Below, in pieces: positions 35,146 through 48,612 of a stretch of DNA of 64,000 bases. A model generated the notes under the pieces. It was not told the origin of the DNA. It saw only the letters and a program-made list of their open reading frames with translations, and ran no database searches. The stretch covers positions 14,916,274-14,980,273 of the forward strand of contig OY482859.1 in NCBI GenBank assembly GCA_960531495.1. The letters run 5' to 3'. The translations under genes were made by a program, and so were the position numbers. Within the stretch, counting starts at the first letter, position 1; each line of letters opens with the position of its first letter. This DNA is from Zeus faber (lineage: Eukaryota > Chordata > Actinopteri > Zeiformes > Zeidae).

Positions 35146-36600
35146 CCTGACACAGCGGCCCGTCGTGGCGTGCGGCGGTCGCCTGCTTCAGCCCATTTAA
35201 AAACTCCTGGGCCGCCGTTAGAAAAAAAGGAACACAACCCTCAGCGTGAGAGACAACTGTCGCCTCGGCACCCTCCAGACCACAAAAATCACCTCGCTGC
35301 AACTACCACGGTTTCCCGTGTATGTTTAAAACCAAGCTCACTTCCTTATTTGAAAAAGAGAAAAAAACATATTCTGCTCGGGCTGCTCCGGTGAGAAGTC
35401 GTTTAAAGAACTTCAGTAACCACAACGGCATCCGTTTTGGACCCATTGTTTTATATTTAATTTTATTTAAAAAATGCAAATAATTTGAGCGAAGATGAGC
35501 AAACACAACCCTCTGAGACACATCAACATTTATTTGGTTTTCTTTAAAAAAATGATAGAGCATGATGCAAGATTAATTACCAAAGTGGAAAATTTAAGCC
35601 TCAGACCATCTTTGATGGTTATCTTATGTTTCACTTACGGTTTATGCTTTAGAATGCATCATACATGAGTCATACTCCCAAAAAAACATCCTAATTCAAC
35701 CTTCATTTTGATGAAGAAACACCAAATAAGTCCAACTGAGTCCTGGAAACATAAATCAGTAGATTAGGTTTCTGTGTACCACCCACCCACACAAAATGTG
35801 AAAGACAGACTGTTAATAGATGCAACCATAAACAATGACTCATATATGTTTGATTCAGTGGTAGTATCATAAACATAAACATGATCCTTGCTCCATAATG
35901 CATTTAAAGTAAATTTCTTTATAATAATAATTCTAATAATAAATATACAATGGAATACAAACGGAATGCAATACACTGGATGTGATTTCTTCATTTTAGG
36001 CACAGGTGTTACAGTTTTTCGGCTTCTGTGAAATGCATCACAAGTTACAAAAGTTACAAACATTGTGGACTGACATCTGCACGGATTGACATCCACCCGG
36101 ATTGACGTCTGCGTGTTTCTCTTCTGGCGTTCGTTTTAAATATCCTTGAAGAACGGTGTTTTAAGAATTATGATCGGTCCCGGTAATTTTAGTGGTCACA
36201 AGTCTCATGTCGTTGTTGTGTTCTATATACTTATAGCCGGGTTGGACATACTTTGGTGTTGAATGCATTAGTCTGTGATTTCGGTCAAATTCGGTCGGTT
36301 TTTCACTAATTTCCGCTCCGTGTGTGGGTCGATTTGGATGAAAGTTAAACCACGAGATGTTTGTGACATACGGGTTCAAACGAGACGTAACCTTGTTTGG
36401 AGCTTCTGCCGTTCTTCTGTTTCAAATAGTGTTAGATTTCAAAATTCAGAGAATTTTTCCCGATCAATAACAATAGGGGATCCAGCCCCACGGGCTAATA
36501 ATATCTGGGAATACATCCACTGAGTACATTTTGGTTATCCATCACTCTGAATCTCACAGTATTTCCTACATAACAGGACATAAGTTCAATAGTGCATCAA
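35146..36600. other. agap2-tspan31 intergenic region
   Basis: AT-rich DNA with no supported coding exon. The part just right of 35145 should contain the promoter of the short agap2 form. Confidence 0.6.
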
Positions 36601-36903
36601 GACACTAACACTTTATTAATCCTCGTGGGGGAAATTCAGGTAATATTGTATGATCTTAATTCTGTAATATTATATAATCGCTGTATAAGTGACCTGGTAT
36701 TGTACTGTATAGTGCAATAAGCAGACTTGTGTTGTGGCTGCTTCCCACATTTGGTCTTAAACACGTCCTAACTACATTGATTAGTATTTAAAGAGCTTAT
36801 TGTGCGTAATCACCGGGTGTCATGACATTTCACTGCATATATGTATGAACGTATGTATATGTATGTGACAAATAATCTCTTGAACTTGAACTTGAACTTG
36901 ATT
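36601..36903. mobile_element. Probable LINE (L2/CR1-like) 3' tail
   Basis: The segment starts with ACTTTATTAATCC and ends with CATTTCACTGCATATATG, TATGTGACAAATAA and a TTGAAC hexamer repeat at 36881-36901. The TGTGACAAATAA phrase followed by a short tandem tail is typical of fish non-LTR 3' ends. It abuts the tspan31 promoter. Family assignment is from memory. Confidence 0.5.
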
Positions 36904-36944
36904 TATTATTATTAGTCAGCAGCCGGAAAAGAGCAACGGCCTGC

Positions 36945-36989
36945 TGACGTCACGGCAGGTCTTACGGTCTGACGTCATCGGCCACGCCC
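36945..36989 (+). promoter_or_regulatory. tspan31 promoter elements: two CRE palindromes and a KLF/Sp box
   Basis: Perfect TGACGTCA palindromes occur at 36945-36952 and 36970-36977, 25 bp apart, followed by CCACGCCC at 36982-36989. They lie about 130-160 bp upstream of the tspan31 ATG, a proximal promoter position. CREB/ATF binding is expected from the motif and has not been shown. Confidence 0.7.
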
Positions 36990-37105
36990 TCTCCGTCCAC
37001 TGTTGCTGACTGCTTGTTCGAGCGCTCCCCAGGAAGAAACCCGCACGGACACTCGCTGGTGCTCAATCTATCTTCCTTGGTTCGGACGCCGGAGTTTTTC
37101 CCAAC

Positions 37106-40100
37106 ATGGTCTGCGGCGGATTCACTTGCTCTAAAAATGCGCTTTGTTCCCTGAACGTGGTGTATATGGTGAGTATTACAAGATGGATCACCATCTTCAT
37201 GCTAACTTTTAGCCACCTTAGCTATAAGCTAGCACCGTCATGAAGTAACGCCGGCTCGACTAACAGCGCAGGGGTCTTCATCGAGAACATATTCATTATT
37301 CTCGCATTGTTTTTCTTCACGAGCTTCGTGTGTTGAATCGCCGACGGGGCGCTGGTATTGTGCGGAGTACGTTGTCCAACTAGTTTCTCCGTGTTAGCAC
37401 ATGCTACAGGCTACCAACGAACGCTAGCTCTCGCCATGACGTGTTGTGATCGAGTCCCCGCTATCTGGCCTTGATCGTGACAAGTCCACTCGTCTAAGAT
37501 ATATACATATATATGTTTTTGACATTAACAATCCCCATAGTGCTGCTCTTTAATGTTGCGGATGTCGTAATCGGCTCCTCGTATGAGTGAGGACCTTGCA
37601 ATGCTTGCGGACATGACCATCTATTGTTTCCAATAATGAGATTTGTTTGTGAGAGTCGCTGTCATTTCCGACCGTTTAGTTACGTATAAGAATAAATACC
37701 CTGACACAAAATCACTAGTGAAAGTGAAAGCACGTTGACATTTCCACATAAGTAAAATTAAAGTATATCAGTACTCTCTCTTAAATTACACTCAAGGTAT
37801 TTAGAGGGATAGTATCCAGTGCCAACAATAGAGCATAAAATACGGCTGTACCTTTCACTGCACATCCTGATCACAATTGATTAAAAAATAGTATAGGTGG
37901 AGTTAAAAAGTGCCCTGCTGGGCCTGCATTCTCTCTTGGTATCGTTGTTGGTTTATGCATACAATGCTGTTTTCTCATACCCAGAGCTGTTAAGGAAGGA
38001 ATATAGTGCGTTGCTTGTCTATAACCGTGATCTGATTAGACACGCATGTCTTAAATGTTCTGCACTTCTCCACACATTCATGGAATGTACCACTTTTCTT
38101 AACGGGGGGATGTTACTTTGACATTCGGCAAATCCGTGCGCCATTGAAGTATGTGTTCACATTTAATGCTTGACCGGGACCGGCTGCAGTCCTAAAGAGC
38201 TAAACAGTTTAACAGCATTAACAGTTTTTATGTCTTTTCATGTCTGTGGCTGTTTGCCGTATTTAAAATCGAATCTTTGGGCTCGTCCTATCTGTGAGGT
38301 AATTACTGTACTTGATCTAACGACAAGATTGCAGGCTATCTCATAAGAAACCCGGCGGTGATTACTAGTGAAGTGTAGCAAGATGCCTCCACCACCACCA
38401 TGACAAAGTTCCTACTTTGCTCTCCCGTGTGCCACCTTATCTCACTTGCACTCAGTAACTAGCTATTTACTCTATTTGCCTGTGCAGCTAGTGGGGCTTC
38501 TGCTGATTGGAGTGGCGGCATGGGGCAAAGGTTTCGGCCTGGTGTCCAGTATCCACATCATCGGAGGGGTGATCGCCGTGGGCGTCTTCCTGCTGCTCAT
38601 CGCCATCGTGGGCCTGGTGGGGGCCATTCACCACCACCAAGTCATACTGTTCTTCGTATCCTTCTGCTTCTGCTTCCTCTGCGTGCTACAGAAACGCTGT
38701 AGCACGCTGGTGGAACGTGGCGTCAACTGTTCCAATACCGACACAGATGGTGATATCTAATATCATTACTAAAATACAGAGCTGTGTTTGTTCACTAACC
38801 CGATTTAGAACGTGTCCAAATGTACACTGACACACAGTGTTTACTGGTAGAAATGTAAATGGAATCATACCTGAGTTAAACACAATTAGCACTGCTTTCC
38901 GCTTTGGTGTCTGCCATGGTTTCAAAAAGAGTATCAAAGAAGCACATTGTTTTCACTTGTAATATATTACATACACAATTCTCCATTTTAGCATCGGCTT
39001 CAGAGAACAACCGAATGCAAAAATCTGATCCCAAAAGACGATGTTTCAGATTACAAAGTGGTAGTGAGACTGAACTTTTCTTCATGAATAATCTCTACTT
39101 TGCATTAGCTAATAGTTTAAGTTTGGGACTCCCAAGTCTAAGAAGCTGAGTTAGTAGTGGTTTCGATGCATTCATTGACGTCTTTGGCATTGTTCCAGGT
39201 TGTATTATTTGCTTTCATTCTAGGTATTTGAAGGATACCTTCACTACAGTGGCTGCAACTGTGTGAAGGTTTGACTGTGTCGCTCCTGGTCCCGATCCAT
39301 ACCGAAAAGATTATATTTTGCCGAAGCAGCTATAGCAGTTTCCTGGGGGTTGTTTCTTTGACTCGTCACTCACAGTACATGGTCATTCTGTTCATCGTCT
39401 TTCTCTTCCAATTTGGAGTTTCCTGCTCCTGCTTGGCGATGAACCGTGGGCAGCAGGTGAGGACCTCCAGGGGTTGGTTTCTTTCAGTCTCGTCCTTTTC
39501 TGTTTGATTTAATAAAGTACATGATGTTCTATATACAGTATGTTATGGTACCTCGATATAGGTAATCCAACATCATGTATTTTATCCTTAATTATTATGT
39601 ACAACACAATGAAGTTTAATTGCTAAATAAAATGTCTTTGTGCGGGTTGCCAGTTGCAGTGCCATCTCTTTGTCTGTGGATTGATCCGAATTAAAAGTAA
39701 ATCTATTGATCATCCTTTTAAAAAGTTGCCATACAACACTAGAAGCCACGGCGCTGCCACTTTCGGCAAGAGAGAGTTAAATCACCTGGCTGGCAGACAC
39801 ATCATTTAGACATGTGCGACATCTCCCGTTAAAGGCTATAAAGCTACACAACAAAACTGTCATCGGTAATCAGCTCTTTCCAGCTTTAAATCACAACCTG
39901 ATGGTGATTCGTGAAGGGGACAAAAAAACAACAACAACACACTCTGCCTGGCTCTCCTCTCACTGTGTTTTCTCTCCCAGGAGACGCTGCTGAACTCAAC
40001 CTGGGGGATGTTGAACAGCAAGATCAAGGCAGACCTGGAGTCCCAGCTAGACTGCTGCGGGCTGCTCAACACCACAGCGAGCCGGCAGCAATTTGATCGT

Positions 40101-41134
40101 GACATGTCCAACTGCCACGCCGTAAGCTAAGACATGAATTAAGCCAATTGTGGGGGAAAAAAGCATCCCATTGCTGTTGGGTGAGGGGATGCTTGTGTAG
40201 CAAAATTGTAGAAAAGAAGAAAAAAAAATCGTTGGATGCTCGCGAGCTCGATTAAAATATAAATGTTTTGTAATGAAATAGCACTCCTCTATTACGGCGC
40301 AGGTTGTTTCTGCAATGCATTTATAACAAAAACCTCAATGTAATTGCAGATAACATTTTCACCGTGCTTTTCTTACTTCCATGCAAGTGTTGCGCTGACT
40401 AAACTCAGCTGAGCTGCTCCTTTTTTCCTTTTTTTTAACTAACCCCACTAAAATTAGGCCGTTCTCAGTTCCTCCTCAAAATAGATTCCAGTTGCTAATA
40501 CTGGCTCACCGGATGGGCCGTCGACTCAAAGCATCTCTGAGATCTCAAAGGCGACTTTGTTCCTTTTATTTATTTATTTTTTTGGTGCATTTCGCTTTAG
40601 CCCTGCACACAAGACCACTTTTGCTTCACCTGTGGGGATAAGATGCTACATCATGCCACAGAGGCGCTCAAGATCCTCGGGGGGGTTGGACTCTTCTTCA
40701 GCTTCACAGAGGTGAGTTTTTGGCCAACAAACTGCCACCAGTGTTACTGTTCATTCGCCGACCAATCAATCATCCTGTCAGCTTAGCATCGTCTGCCGAG
40801 AGAGGGAAGCGGCGGCGCGGATGAATTTTGAGGGTGCACACTAACTAGACTGACAGCTTGATGGATGTGTTCAACCTCTTGGATGTATGTGCGCAGACAG
40901 CGCGCTACTTTTTTTTGGGGGGGGGGCTTTCTGTCATCTTTGCCCAAACGGGTTCAAATTGTGGCCAGTGATAAATGTATTTATTTTCCTTTGTTAGCAG
41001 TGCATAGTAGTTGCCCGCGTTCCGGTAATGATGCTCCTCGTCTCACCTTTCCCCCGCAGATCCTGGGGGTGTGGCTGGCCGCGCGTTACAGGAACCAGAA
41101 GGATCCCCGAGCGAATCCCAGTGCTTTCCTATAG
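37106..41134 (+). CDS. tspan31: Tetraspanin 31
   Basis: A four-pass membrane protein of the tetraspanin family. Six exons at 37106-37168, 38488-38655, 39376-39456, 39981-40121, 40601-40711 and 41060-41134 are each a multiple of three. They give 212 residues, close to human TSPAN31 (210). The start [20 protein letters not shown] is nearly that of mammals. Exon 2 carries TM1-TM2 ([18 protein letters not shown]), exon 3 TM3 ([15 protein letters not shown]), and exon 4 the large loop with the diagnostic CCG at 129-131. Exon 5 has CFTCGDKM and TM4 begins in [13 protein letters not shown]. The C-terminus is [13 protein letters not shown]. The gene is head-to-head with the short agap2 form. In human the next gene is CDK4, which I do not find here. 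Confidence 0.95.
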
Positions 41135-43000
41135 TCTGGCCCCTGTACGCAACGCGACACCACAGATGCAGTCGTAGACACACTGGTACACATAGAATCG
41201 TGCATATCTATAGGCAAACACTCAGGCATATGGGAGAGAGAGCATCATCAACCACAATCACATAGAAGAGCGGACGGCTGCACACGACACCGAGCACTGA
41301 GATTTCCATTTTTTAGGTTTGCGGTAAACCCCTCGTTTTTTCGTGCCACGTTCCCTGGCGTCGAGATCCTACCGAATCCTTGGCCCGGGGTGGGGGTGGT
41401 GGAGTGGCGGGCTCTGGGTACTTAGGAATGAAAGGATGCCGCCTGGCACCGGGAAGCCTTTGGCTTTTTGGGAGTCACAAAGCAACCTTGATTTGAGGGC
41501 CAGGCGCCCGATCAACTGCTCCCCGTCCCCCGCGCCCGGCTTTCGCAAAAAAACGATCAAGACACTGCTCTTCGGCTCGTTTGCCCTCGCCACGATTTTC
41601 CGACGCCCCCCGAAAACTCACCTGGAGATGCACCTTCCCCCGGGTAACCCCTTCGGTCTCTGATGTGCGACAAATTTTCCATGGGTCAGTGCTTGCAGTG
41701 ATGTGTACAACTATGTACCCCCCCCCCCCACACACACACACACACACACACACCCCACCCCACGCCACCACCCCAAAAAAATATCAAATGCAATGAGACA
41801 TTTGTTTGAAAGTTGGCTGAGGTAGAGTGGGAAGGGATGCAATTGTATGAATTAATTTATAAAAGTGTATGTGTGATTTGTTTTTGTTTTTCCTTTTTTG
41901 TTTAATTTTTGCTGTAAATGCTGGGATTTGAGGATCGTAGGAAATACGTGTTTCTAACGTCATTAGTCAATAACCGGGTTCAAATATTTATGAACGTCTG
42001 TAACTGAGCCAGTTAACTTTAATACCCACAGATATCAGGAAGCCAATGGACTGCAGCTTTCATGTTGTACATAGTTTCTTCTTTTTTTTTTTTTTTTTCT
42101 TTCTTGAGTTCTACATGATCCATGCCCGGTGGTTTAGCCCCGTACACCCCCCTCCCCCTCCTAATTGTGGTTGGAAAGATCCATCCCTATTTATTGTGTT
42201 CCTTTTGTTCCTCACAGTTGGTAAGTGTACAGTCCACTAGTTTAAAAAATAATAAAATAAATAAAAATTGAATACTAGGTAGGTACCTGAAACTGGAAGA
42301 AAAGAAAGAAATGTGTAGATTTGATCAGTAGTATGGATTATAGATACATGCGTAATTTTGCAAATACAATTTGCCTCTTTGGGGGGGGGGGTGAATTGTC
42401 ACAGTTCGGTTCAGTTGAGCACATTGGCTGTATTGTGGTTTTCATTATTGTGGAAATCTTAATCTTTTTGTCTTTTTTTTGTCGCGAATTTATGTTCTCT
42501 ATTGCCATTATTTTTCCAACAGTGTTAAATACATTTTGTAAAGAAAAAAAAAATGTTTTATGTATTTTTCGGAATCTATTTAAGTGCTGATAATGTACAT
42601 TAGGTCTGGGGAAAAAAAAAAAAAGTTTTAATTTTGTTAAGACTTGCTATTTATCTGATTTAGGAAATATTTGACAGTGACCGTTTCCCCTTGAGAGTTC
42701 ATTGCTCCCTTTGTGCATCTCTCAAGCATTTGATTATCAGACGGAGGAGCATTTACTCATAGTTACACTACACGTCTTACTTGAATCGATTGATCATGCT
42801 GATATGGATTTTCTGCTGCTGGCTTGGACTTATCGCTGGTGTAAAAAAATAGCCTTTTAACATGTTTAACTGTTATTGTTATGCCATACTGTAAGTTACA
42901 CCATGCTTTTAATTTGTGTGCACTTGTCATTCCATTTTTTTTCCTTCCCCTCTTAGATTTTTGAGACTTAATTTTCCAAATAAAATAAATCTCAAATGAA
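41135..43000 (+). other. Probable tspan31 3' UTR
   Basis: About 1.85 kb without coding potential, ending at overlapping AATAAA hexamers at 42979-42984 and 42984-42989. It contains a short C/CA tract near 41719-41752 and poly-T at about 42070-42097. The extent is inferred from the polyadenylation signals only. Confidence 0.5.
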
Positions 43001-43182
43001 TGAGTTTGGGAATCGTTCTTTATAGCTGTATGTTCGTGGTGAACTTGTCTCTGTGTAGAAATAAGTGTCCTTTGCAGGCGTGTATGAATGTAACGGTTTG
43101 TGACAGGCTGATATGATTAAGTGTGGTGTTGGAACCAGCGATGGGCTGTGGGTGTAGGTGCCACAAGCAGTCATGTTCACGA

Positions 43183-43196
43183 CCACAAGATGGTGG
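43183..43196 (+). promoter_or_regulatory. CTCF-like motif
   Basis: CCACAAGATGGTGG fits the CCASNAGRKGG core of the CTCF motif, with T instead of C at the next position. It lies just after the likely tspan31 3' end. Confidence 0.35.
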
Positions 43197-44304
43197 TAAA
43201 ACCCTGTATTGTCAGTGGAGCCGTTCGTTCACACAGCTTCCCATTCAGTGGGTTTATTGAACTCGTTTGCAGCCACTGATGTGTAAAAAAACAAAAACAA
43301 GTATTACTGCTCAGCGATGTGTTTCTGCTCACAATCGGTTTCTTCAGCTTTAAATATTTAATTGAAGGTGGATTGCATCAACACAGCAGCTGCAAAATTA
43401 ATTGGCTCAAGCAGTCGGATTTGATACCCCATGACATGCATTCATAAGGCCATTAATCCCCTCTGTTGGGACAGGGCCAGTAACAGAGGGATGGAAAGCA
43501 GAGAGCAGAAGGATGGCTCACATATACTCTGATCAGGGAATAGTGAGGACACATAATTATCCGGTTACCTTTGTCAAATTGGGTCCTAAAATAGATGAGA
43601 TAACACATTACTAACATAACACTTTATAAATCCCAAGAGGGAAAATGCGGGGGGGGGGGGGGGGGGGGGCGATATGGGATTTAAGTGTATCCCTTGTCCT
43701 TGGTTGAATGGCCCATGGCGGGCCTTCGCCGCCATTTTTGTCCCTCTACGGAAGGTGTGACCCAATCAAGTCCGGATCTACCATATGGGCAATCTGGGCG
43801 TGTGCCCAGGGGCCCGAACGCGAAAGGGCCCTCCGCCATGGGAGAAAAAAATATGTATGCATTTTTTTTAATGTCGGGCTCCACCTATGGCACAGTCCCT
43901 GCTGTGCCTTACTTTGTGGCAGGGTGCACACGCAGGTCCATTTCCCAGAGGTGTGGGAAGGTTTTATGTAAGTGAAATACGCCCGCTGAGGACGTTGGGT
44001 CCTGAGAGCTTCCGGTGGCTGAGGACAGCGATTGGGACGAATTGCACGCGTCCCCTATCCTGTCAGCGTGTTCTCCTGAGGGATCCGTGCCAGTCCCCCA
44101 CCCTGTGATACATGTCCATATGCCCGGTGTATTAACTTGGAGTGGCTGAGGAGAATCACACCAACAGGGATGGCCATCTGTCCTCTGACAGATATAGCAT
44201 GCGAGCCCTGCGAAAGCAAGAAAGCAGGATGATAAAATATTTGGTCTTGTATATCACGCTGCTATGGAAAGTGAGTTAAATGTGTGTGTCCTGTACATAA
44301 AGTT

Positions 44305-44676
44305 AAAGGTGCAGTGTGTAGAATTAAGTCACACCAAGCGGTGAGATTACAGATCGCAACCAACTGAATACCCCTCCCCTGGCGGTGCGACATGGCCGCC
44401 TCTGTGGAAGAGACGGTGGTCGCGAAAATTGCGAATAACGCGAAAGGCCCTTTCTAGCACCAGTGTTTGATTTGTCCATTGTGGGCTACTGTAGAAGAAA
44501 CATGGCGGTGCAACACGGCGGCCTCCGTGAAGCGTACCCGCGCCCATGTGGTTAAAAACGGCTCATTCTAAGGTAAAGAAATCACAACATAAAACATTAA
44601 ACATTAAAACATACTTGTGAATATTATATTCTAATTCTGACAAGTCTGTTCTGTAAATTCTACACACTGCACCTTT
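44305..44676. mobile_element. MITE with 21-bp terminal inverted repeats
   Basis: The element starts AAAGGTGCAGTGTGTAGAAT and ends with its reverse complement, so both ends are intact over about 21 bp. It is 372 bp long and non-coding. Internally it has two copies of a GGCGGTGCGACATGGCCGCC-like segment (about 44380-44410 and 44503-44533). The left flank is TTA; no clean target duplication is visible. The end sequence is common in fish genomes, and the superfamily is not certain. Confidence 0.8.
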
Positions 44677-46497
44677 ATGTTAAGTGTAGACTATCTACGC
44701 CTCATGTTGAACAGCAACAGATCGAGCTCCGTTTGGATATGTTGTTCCCAATGAAAGCAGATGGTGACCAAATAATTCATACATGCAATTTTTCAAAAAA
44801 TTGGGACAAAACCACTTTTTGGTTCTTAGTTAACCGAGGCAAACTTCTGCAACGCACGGTGTGATCCACCATACCACACGGGCCGCTCGGATTGAAGGGA
44901 TCAGACGGGTGGAGCGAAAGCGGTGTGCTCCTAATGGCTCTCGATCTCGCTCCTTCTCTCAGCACGGCCAAGACAAACACGACGAGAAATCATTTCCATC
45001 GGTGAGGCGAGGCAAACGGGTCGATGCGGCTTATCAATAATGAAGCAGAGCGGCGATGGGCATTGTTATTCCTCTTAAAGACGGAAGAACGACACGGGTA
45101 GTCGGCCTATGCTAATGCGAAACATTCAAGCGGTTTTCCTCCAAAACGTGGAAGTCACGCTTTACCAGAGGTAGCTCTACGGGAGTGGAGATAATTAACG
45201 GTTCTGTGGAGCCGAGGTCAATAGAAAAGCGATGGACTGTTCTAAATGTGATCGAATAAAATTATCCAGCCCCCTGACAAATACGTCACCTTGTCGTCAC
45301 ACGCTTTTCCCTTTTGTAACCGGGGGGCAAAGGTCGTCAGGAGCTGGGGCATTATCAGGTCTCCAGGCCCCCGCTCCCGTTGCGGGCTGACTCCTTCCAA
45401 ACCTCTTAAGGAGGTTGGCTGAGAGTGGAAATTGTGCCAAGTGGACACATTCCAGTTGAGGGAAAGATCACTTCAACTCGCATCCTTGGCTCTAAACTCT
45501 TTCTGAAATGCCTTTATTGTAGCTATGAAGCAGTGAGGGTTGATATCACAATATTCAGTTGGCTGTGTGTAGATTCCATGCGTGTAGATGATGTATGGGA
45601 GGGAGGGTCTGGTGGTGCTGGGTTCCAGGATCCTGGTAAAGCACATTTTCTGCGGTGAATGTTCCTCCTCGCAGATTTGAATAGAGACACCAGTGCAGCA
45701 AACTGCATTTTGTAATGATTAATCACTGACATTTACCATCACACCTCCCCCACATATAAAATTGCATCATAAGTAATCCACCCACATGTAGGCTACCATT
45801 CTGTAGTAAATAATATGTATGGTCTTTTCTCAACTACCACCTCCTGTGGCAAGCAATTCCTTATTTATTTATTTTTGCTCCGGTCGGGGTGTTTTCATCA
45901 GCAAAATTTTACATACACATTTCTTATGTTCATGTCAAAGCAAGCTATATGAAACGACTGTACACAGGATGTACGCAGGATTGTCTCTGACCCAAAAGCA
46001 CGAGGCGGAACAATTAGGCCAACATAATGGCAAGCATGTCCTAATCGCTGCAAAAACACATCGGGAGCACTTTACTGTACACATCTCCTTCATCTACACG
46101 GGAGAAACAGCACGACGGTCTGGCTATGGCATTGCATCCAAATCAAGCCTCGTGCCAAAAAAAGATCTATATCTGTTTGGGGGCAGGGTGTGAAAAATCA
46201 ATTCAGATCAATGTGACAGGGGATTTTGTGGGAAGTGTTGCTATGGCGGAGAATGCTGAGTGCGAGGCTGGCCGTCGGGAGGGAAGCCAATAAGGAAGCA
46301 TCTCTGTAAACTGCAGATTGGAGTGACCTCTGGACCTGCGCCTCTGATGCTTTCCTAATTACCTTGTCTCTCCCCCCCCTGATACACGGCATCAACACCA
46401 TTGCCCTGACCCGCCGTTGCTGTTTATCGGTTGGTCTCTCGCAATTAGGAAGTTATGATTAGGTTTCCTGTCTAGTGCCATTTTTTGATTGTTTTTA

Positions 46498-46499
46498 TT

Positions 46500-46568
<69 letters not shown>

Positions 46569-46707
46569 ATCTATCCATCTATCTATCTTTCGTTCTATCT
46601 ATCATCTATCTATCATCTATCTATCTAGCTGTCCATCTGTCCGTCCATCTACCCATCTATCTATCTACCTATCTTATCTATCTATCTTATCCATCTATCT
46701 ATCTATG
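46498..46707. repeat. (GTCT)n(ATCT)n tetranucleotide array
   Basis: GTCT repeats pass into ATCT repeats over about 210 bp. On the other strand this is a GACA/GATA (Bkm-type) array. Confidence 0.95.
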
Positions 46708-47848
46708 GCTGGACTGCTCTTCTTCCAGATGCCGTTGTGCTGTGGAGGACAGATCTGTGGTGACTGCTTGGAGTCTCTAACCAGCCTGGACCGGTCCCGT
46801 TGCCGACCGCATCTCCACTGCAGGCGTTTGTCAGCGTCGCCATGCATCAGCGCAACAGACTCTTATACTGTGTAGTCAAACATAGCATATTATATAGTAT
46901 AACCTGATACTTGTAATATAACGGTAATAATGGCGTCCACTCAGAATCCATTACAGCCTGGCCGACCTGGAAGAGGGGTCCCCTTGCTTTGGGGCCCCTT
47001 TTGAAGCCACACCTCCATGCCACACTTTTTTTTTTACAATCAATTACTTTGACCACTGGACATCTAATAGCAGCTTGTCGTAAATATTAATATTAAATGT
47101 TAAGACTGTTGTTAGTATAGGACAGCTGTAATATTAGGATCATTAGTACTATTATCCATATGAATCCTGTTGCACTATTGAATATGGACTGCTATTATCA
47201 TTGTATAACATTTTTTGACTGCTGCTATTTCTCTTATGTCTGCCACTTTTTATATATGACTGTATTACCGTGTGCCAATTTTTCACTACTATTATTATAT
47301 GCCACTTTTATTACTAATGCCGCAATAGGCTGCTGTAACTTGCTCACTGTAAACTAACTGCCACCTGCACATATCGGTCTCACTAGTTTGCATAGTGTTA
47401 TTTCTTATCTCGTTTAACTTCCACTGTTATCTGCCGCCGTAACGCCTGAAATTCCCCGCAGGCTCCCCACGAACAACGTCACAGAACGTCACAAGCATGT
47501 GACGCACGAGTGTGGAAGCGCGCTGCCAGTGGCCAACCGCAATAAAAAACCCCAGCCCACGCAGCGCGGAACGAGACGGCGTTTGGGAACCCGGGACGCT
47601 GGACACACCGGCCGGCGCTCTGACCCCAATCGGCGGAATCAGCGCTGGGCGGCCCTGCGGATTCTGCTCTTGCGACGCGACACGTCGCACGGTCTCCACG
47701 ACGCACGTCCGAGTAGGCGTGCGAAAAACGCGTCCGCGGCACGGCCAGCGCACCCGGCGACCTCTTCACGGCACCACACCAGTGAGCGGGCCGCGGCACA
47801 GGGGTCGAGAAACTCAGCGCGGGTCCCCCCCTCTGTCTGTGTGCGTGT

Positions 47849-47862
<14 letters not shown>

Positions 47863-47899
<37 letters not shown>
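47863..47899. repeat. Poly-G run, 37 bp
   Basis: An uninterrupted G homopolymer directly after a GT run. The length may be unreliable in the assembly. Confidence 0.9.
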
Positions 47900-47997
47900 C
47901 TTGAGAAATAAGCTTGACTTGGCGTCATAACACAACTACAGTAAACCCGAACAAAAAGAAAACATAGATCCATGGCAGAGTTGCAGGTAAAGGATCG

Positions 47998-48039
<42 letters not shown>

Positions 48040-48192
48040 GCACGCACGCGCAATCCAGAGACCGTCCGTTGCCAACCGGAGCCCGTTTATATTTCGCGGT
48101 ACGCCCAGTGCACGTGGCCGCTACGCACGCGTCGCGTCACCGGTGGGTAGATCAGCACCTCGGACAGCGGCGCCTCGTCAACAACGAGGCGG

Positions 48193-48297
48193 ATCCCTCC
48201 TTCCCTCCTTCCCTCCTTCCCTCCCTCCTTCCCTCCTTCCCTCCCTCCTTCCCTCCTTCCCTCCCTCCCTCCTTCCCTCCCTCCCTCCCTCCCTCCC
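48193..48297. repeat. CCTT/CCCT polypyrimidine tract
   Basis: About 105 bp of C and T only, in CCTTCCCTCCTT-like units, within the CpG-rich region. Confidence 0.95.
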
Positions 48298-48540
48298 TGC
48301 CCGCCCGCGGGACCGCCACCTCCGGCGCCAGGTCACAGGTGACCAGAAGTAAACGAGCGCAGCGGATAGAACGGCCGGTCGCGGGGGGTTCTTCTGCCGC
48401 CTTCTCGGTCGCTTCTTGTCCTCCTCCGTCCCCCCCCGCCCCCCCCCCCCCCCGGACACGCTGCGCTGAGTAGCGTTCCGGAAGTCGGCGCTGCGTGCGG
48501 CGCGGCGGTTGCAATCCGCGAAGCAAACCGCGACCATTTC

Positions 48541-48612
48541 GAGGAGGAGGAGGAGGCGGAGGAGGAAGGGGGAGGGGAGGGGAGGGGAGGGGAGGGGAGG
48601 GAGGGAGGGAGA
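48541..48612. repeat. G-rich purine tract
   Basis: GGA units followed by GGGGA repeats, a potential G-quadruplex-forming sequence on the marchf9 sense strand. Confidence 0.85.

Larger units (their letters stand above)
43001..47400. other. tspan31-marchf9 intergenic region
   Basis: No coding exon is supported. It holds a poly-G run (43649-43669), an unidentified GC-rich repeat-like block (about 43680-43930), a 372-bp MITE (44305-44676) and a GACA/GATA array (46498-46707). Confidence 0.65.

Noticed and set aside
43680..43930. Open frames with YHMGNLGVCPG-like text
   Set aside because: The block looks like a dispersed repeat and has no recognisable domain. I could not name the element, so it is not listed as a gene.
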